Source of the DNA: a virus
DNA length: 51,404 nt
Reading direction: 5' to 3' (one strand)
Virus record (IMG/VR): IMGVR_UViG_3300049489_000312
Span: 1 to 51,404 of that record
The translations under genes were made by a program, and so were the position numbers. The notes beneath the pieces were generated by a model, which worked only from the letters and a program-made list of their open reading frames with translations, ran no database searches and was not told the origin of the DNA. Below are positions 48,859 through 51,404 of this stretch, in pieces. Within the stretch, counting starts at the first letter, position 1, and every line of letters starts with the position of its first letter.

Positions 48859-49079
48859 CGGTCACCCTCCATCTGCCCTTCTGGGCATTTAGCAGCGTAT
48901 TCCAGCAATGCTCCGCATCCTGTAGGCCGGTGGACACGCACCAGCGCAACCAGCCCGCTGACGTAGGCCCGTGCGCGTTTGTATTCCGCAACCAATTGAG
49001 CGACTTGTGTGTCGTCGTCGTAGCGGTCTTGGATTGTCTTGGCATCAAAAAACGACATAAACGGTTTTTCGCGTTCCAT
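48855..49079 (-). CDS. Hypothetical protein (74 aa)
   Basis: ATG 49079 after AGAGGTGACC. Helical, acidic-basic mix (FFDAKTIQDRYDDDTQVAQL, then RARAYVSGLVALVR) with two cysteines. Its stop overlaps the membrane protein start. No family recognised. Both genes share the ribosome region GGTGACCRATG. Confidence 0.65.
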   Translation of the reverse strand: MEREKPFMSFFDAKTIQDRYDDDTQVAQLVAEYKRARAYVSGLVALVRVHRPTGCGALLEYAAKCPEGQMEGDR

Positions 49080-49126
49080 TGGTCACCTCTTGTGGAGCTT
49101 TTTGCGCTGACCCCAAGCGTTGTTCC

Positions 49127-49726
49127 TCAAAACGGGATGTCGTTTGACTCTGTCCCGTCGGAGAACGGGTCTGCGGCTGATTCCTGTTTCTTCGGCTTCC
49201 CGCCACCCTTGCCGATTGTCTCAGGCTCCCCCATCCGTTTGGCGGGGTCGCCGACAGTGGACTTCCAATCGGGCTGGTCCGCGTAGGTTTTGCGCACGTC
49301 AACCGGCAGCCTATCAACGCGGATCACGTTGAGATTGACCCGTTCTTTTCCTTCGTACTCTTCCTTTCTGTGGCTCAACTGGATTAGGTACGCCTTACCA
49401 GTGAGCGCCTTAATGAGATCGGCTGCCATGTTCTCATTGAACGCCTCTGTCTGCCCGCACGCAATCGCCATGAACATCAGGCGATTTTGATTGGCTTCCT
49501 TGTTGAGATTCCACCAGAGTTCCTGGGAGAACTTCTTACCAACGAAAGACTCTCCGTCCCCATGGATGCACTTGAGAATCTTGCTTGTGATCCTCAGTGC
49601 TTTCGTTCCACTGCCGAACGTTACAAACTTCAGCCCCACGTTGACGACGTGGTACGTGCCTGGTGGAGGCAACTCAAACCCGGAGCCTTGTTCTTTGAAC
49701 TTGTCTGAATACTGTTTGGGATCCAT
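49127..49726 (-). CDS. DUF669/SSB-like single-strand binding protein (199 aa)
   Basis: Start at 49726 leaves 7 nt after AGGAGG; the ATG at 49732 is too close to it. Opens MDPKQYSDKFKEQGSGFELP, has an OB-like beta core (GTYHVVNVGLKFVTFGSGTK), and ends in a flexible tail with an acidic SNDIPF tip, the hallmark of SSB-type proteins that recruit partners. Coupled behind the Sak4-like ATPase (stop 49729). Likely coats ssDNA for recombination. Confidence 0.82.
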   Translation of the reverse strand: MDPKQYSDKFKEQGSGFELPPPGTYHVVNVGLKFVTFGSGTKALRITSKILKCIHGDGESFVGKKFSQELWWNLNKEANQNRLMFMAIACGQTEAFNENMAADLIKALTGKAYLIQLSHRKEEYEGKERVNLNVIRVDRLPVDVRKTYADQPDWKSTVGDPAKRMGEPETIGKGGGKPKKQESAADPFSDGTESNDIPF

Positions 49727-49728
49727 CG

Positions 49729-50514
49729 TCATTCCTCCTCGGTTTTGGAATCGCGGGCGGTGGCCTGACGCTCCCACTCCGCGACCCGTTGTTGGACGTC
49801 GTCGTCAGCCTCGTGGCCAAATCGTTTCGCAATCCAGTGTTGCGGCTCTGGCGCTTCCACTGGATTAAGGGCGCTCATACCCTTGACCAGATACCTGTCA
49901 GAGCCTGCAAACATGACCTCATAACGCAGGCCACGCTCGTACTCCCTCTTGTGAACGTAGCCCACCAGATTGAAATACTGCGCGAGGTCGTTTGGCAATT
50001 TCTTTCCGTTGACGCTTGGGCGGTGCGTCACAATCTCCCCGTCCTCCCGCTCTTCGTCCAGGGTGATGACGAGAACATGGGTCTGCAAATCCCTAACCTC
50101 ACGGGCCAGACGCGCGGTTGCGTCGATAATCAGGCCCCAGGTATCCATGTCCGTCGTGGTCCGCCCAGACTTCTGCGCGTCTGTGTACGCCTGCCGGATG
50201 ATTCTCTGGGCGTCCGTAAGTGAATCGAGGACAACGGCATCAACGCGATCCGGCAATTCTGGTGACCTGATGAGGTCGCGGAACTCTTTGAGTTCCTGGG
50301 CGTTGCGGATTAGCTTGATCATCGCATCCGGGTTCGCCTCTTGGATTGTTGGGATAGCCTGATGTTCAGTCAGCCCGATGAGCGGGCGCCGGAATAGGGC
50401 ACCCAACCGGCTTTTTCCAGATCCGCTAGGCCCATAGACGAGCATCTTGAGTTTGGCCAGTGACTCAAGGTCACCAGCTTTTTTTACAGAACCCCACTGG
50501 TCTTTGATGGACAC
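49729..50514 (-). CDS. Sak4-like RecA-fold ATPase (AAA_24)
   Basis: 261 aa from GTG 50514 with GAGGAGG upstream. Walker A GPSGSGKS (28-35), Walker B VDAVVLDSLTD (91-101), then LARE-VRDLQTHVLVITLDEE. This is the phage AAA_24/Sak4 group of RecA-core single-strand annealing proteins, which work with an SSB partner. Here it sits directly between the nuclease and the SSB-like gene, completing a recombination module. Leader hairpin at 50527-50541. Confidence 0.85.
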   Translation of the reverse strand: MSIKDQWGSVKKAGDLESLAKLKMLVYGPSGSGKSRLGALFRRPLIGLTEHQAIPTIQEANPDAMIKLIRNAQELKEFRDLIRSPELPDRVDAVVLDSLTDAQRIIRQAYTDAQKSGRTTTDMDTWGLIIDATARLAREVRDLQTHVLVITLDEEREDGEIVTHRPSVNGKKLPNDLAQYFNLVGYVHKREYERGLRYEVMFAGSDRYLVKGMSALNPVEAPEPQHWIAKRFGHEADDDVQQRVAEWERQATARDSKTEEE

Positions 50515-50526
50515 GCTGCCTCCTCT

Positions 50527-50541
50527 GCCGGGTCACCCGGC
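50527..50541 (-). promoter_or_regulatory. Leader hairpin of the Sak4-like gene (copy B)
   Basis: Minus-strand GCCGGG-TGA-CCCGGC, then AGAGGAG and the GTG start. Over 22 bases it differs from the helicase leader (4324-4338) at one loop base only, so the two leaders are related by duplication or shared function. Confidence 0.6.
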
Positions 50542-50560
50542 CGCTGACGGTTAGTCAGCG
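50542..50560 (-). promoter_or_regulatory. Inverted repeat overlapping the nuclease stop codon
   Basis: CGCTGAC-GGTTA-GTCAGCG on the plus strand: perfect 7-bp arms with a 5-nt loop that includes the nuclease TAA (50551-50553). Directly adjacent to the copy B hairpin, giving two stacked hairpins between the two genes. Possibly an mRNA processing or attenuation site; no T tract. Confidence 0.5.
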
Positions 50561-51404
50561 AATGGGTCATTAATCTCGTCTTCCTTCTTTTGCAACCGCT
50601 GGCTGCGCACCCACGGCTCTGCCAACTCTCCAGTCAGCTCCGCATGTCGGATTTCCATCGTCGTGAATGACCGCCTTGCGATGGGTCCGTCCTCGATACA
50701 AATGTTGCTATACGGACAGTGCTGCGCCGGAAAGCCCATGCAGATTGAAACCTGCCTGGGGTGGAAATCCTGGCGCGATGCCGCGCGAACACGCTCCGCA
50801 AAAGCTGTAACATCTGCCTGGAAGTCAACCAATTCTGCCTCTGTAAACCTATACTCAGCCCGCGCAAAGAACTGCTTATTGCGCAACGTCTCCAGTTGGT
50901 CAGCATAGTCGTCGGGGTTGAGGCCGGCTTTGAGTATTGTTTGGAGATATGCTTCCCGCGTTGTGTCCATGTCGGCGCGGCGCTCTAGTCCGCCTGACTT
51001 CAGGACGCGCGGTTCTTTGGGGAGCTTCTTTCGTGCCACGTTGTAAATGACCCCAGCGACTTTAACGGGTTCCTTCCACCCGTCGATTCCGTCAGGGTTA
51101 GCCAACGCCCAGGCGTATCCCCTGATTTGAGGATCCCAATGCAATTTGCGTAGGTATTGGTTCAAATCAGTGTGGCTTGTCGTTTTATGTTCCACCAGCC
51201 AGACTTCTCCATTGTGTTTAACGAGAAGGTCTACAGCCCCGCCATAGTGCCATGGGATAGTCTCGTATTCGCTGCCAATTTTCTCCAGTGATCCAAGCGT
51301 CAACTTGCGCGACACCTGGGTTTCAACCGCGATAAGCTCCCACGATTTGTCTCCTGTGAACTCCTGCAGATACCCAGCGACCATCCCCGTTGTCAGAGAC
51401 GCAA
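50551..51404 (-). CDS. PD-(D/E)XK Fe-S nuclease, catalytic and C-terminal part
   Basis: The frame is open to the window edge; the ATG at 51384 is internal (codon 102 of the joined gene). Core motif: VDLL (D153), then VWLVEHK (E166-x-K168), the D...ExK active site of RecB/Cas4-like nucleases. Near the C-terminus come Cys316, Cys324 and Cys330 (C-x7-C-x5-C), which with Cys14 fit the four-cysteine iron-sulphur pattern of Cas4, AddB and many phage exonucleases. Predicted role: 5'-3' resection producing ssDNA for the neighbouring Sak4-like ATPase and DUF669 protein. The downstream gene follows after 36 bases containing two hairpins. Family is confident; polarity and substrate are inference. Confidence 0.9.
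   Translation of the reverse strand, partial: ASLTTGMVAGYLQEFTGDKSWELIAVETQVSRKLTLGSLEKIGSEYETIPWHYGGAVDLLVKHNGEVWLVEHKTTSHTDLNQYLRKLHWDPQIRGYAWALANPDGIDGWKEPVKVAGVIYNVARKKLPKEPRVLKSGGLERRADMDTTREAYLQTILKAGLNPDDYADQLETLRNKQFFARAEYRFTEAELVDFQADVTAFAERVRAASRQDFHPRQVSICMGFPAQHCPYSNICIEDGPIARRSFTTMEIRHAELTGELAEPWVRSQRLQKKEDEINDPFAD
51209..51404. repeat. Right copy of the 196-bp terminal direct repeat
   Basis: Second copy of the sequence at 1-196. The one difference (51336 G against 128 T) changes a leucine codon to isoleucine in the leftward nuclease. A conservative change is more like natural strain variation in the sequenced population than random error. Confidence 0.95.

Noticed and set aside
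47920-48966. 348-aa open frame on the plus strand at 47.9-49.0 kb
   Set aside because: Covers five minus-strand genes that have good ribosome sites and recognisable motifs (M15 peptidase, winged helix, TM); it has none.
1-51404. tRNA genes
   Set aside because: No cloverleaf or TTCGA-type T-arm context was recognised by eye; a tRNA scan would be decisive.

Overview
This window is one near-complete, circularly permuted genome of a tailed dsDNA bacteriophage. The first 196 bases recur as the last 196 (one mismatch), and a nuclease gene cut by both edges becomes one continuous 378-codon frame when the ends are joined, giving a circle of about 51,208 bp. The tail is probably long and non-contractile (siphovirus-like): there is a tape measure protein, a single tube protein and a frameshifted tail chaperone, and no sheath gene was recognised. 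No integrase, excisionase or CI-type repressor is visible, so a virulent lifestyle is likely. Nothing fixes the host. The DNA is moderately GC-rich, Shine-Dalgarno sites are strong, and the lysis genes would suit a Gram-negative host, but that is inference. No tRNA, rRNA, IS element or CRISPR array was seen.

Two transcription units diverge from 4311-4513 and converge near 47.58 kb. The leftward unit, read across the circular junction, runs: SNF2-type helicase, six or seven small unknown genes, Fe-S PD-(D/E)XK nuclease, Sak4-like RecA-fold ATPase, DUF669/SSB-like protein, small proteins including a winged-helix regulator, then an M15 peptidase endolysin. This is the recombination and early-function arm.

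The rightward unit starts with a winged-helix replication initiator that carries six dyad iterons inside its own gene (a putative origin). A primase-helicase, three unknown genes and a RuvC-like resolvase follow. Next comes an accessory island (9.8-14.25 kb) of translationally coupled small genes, many cysteine-rich, with internal paralogues and one apparent frameshift.

Packaging and head genes follow: TerS, a ParB-methyltransferase fusion placed between TerS and TerL, TerL, a dCMP deaminase, portal, MuF protein, XkdF-like protease, scaffold-like protein, cement protein and major capsid protein, then a strong terminator. A block of decoration and fibre-like proteins follows, including one with a Sec signal peptide. 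Then come connector genes, tail tube, a second terminator, a G/GT chaperone pair with a CCCTTTG slippery site, tape measure, two paralogous distal-tail proteins with lectin-like domains, a large tail hub, and a lysis-like cluster (permuted papain-like protein, one-TM holin candidate, GspE-N/MshEN-like protein).
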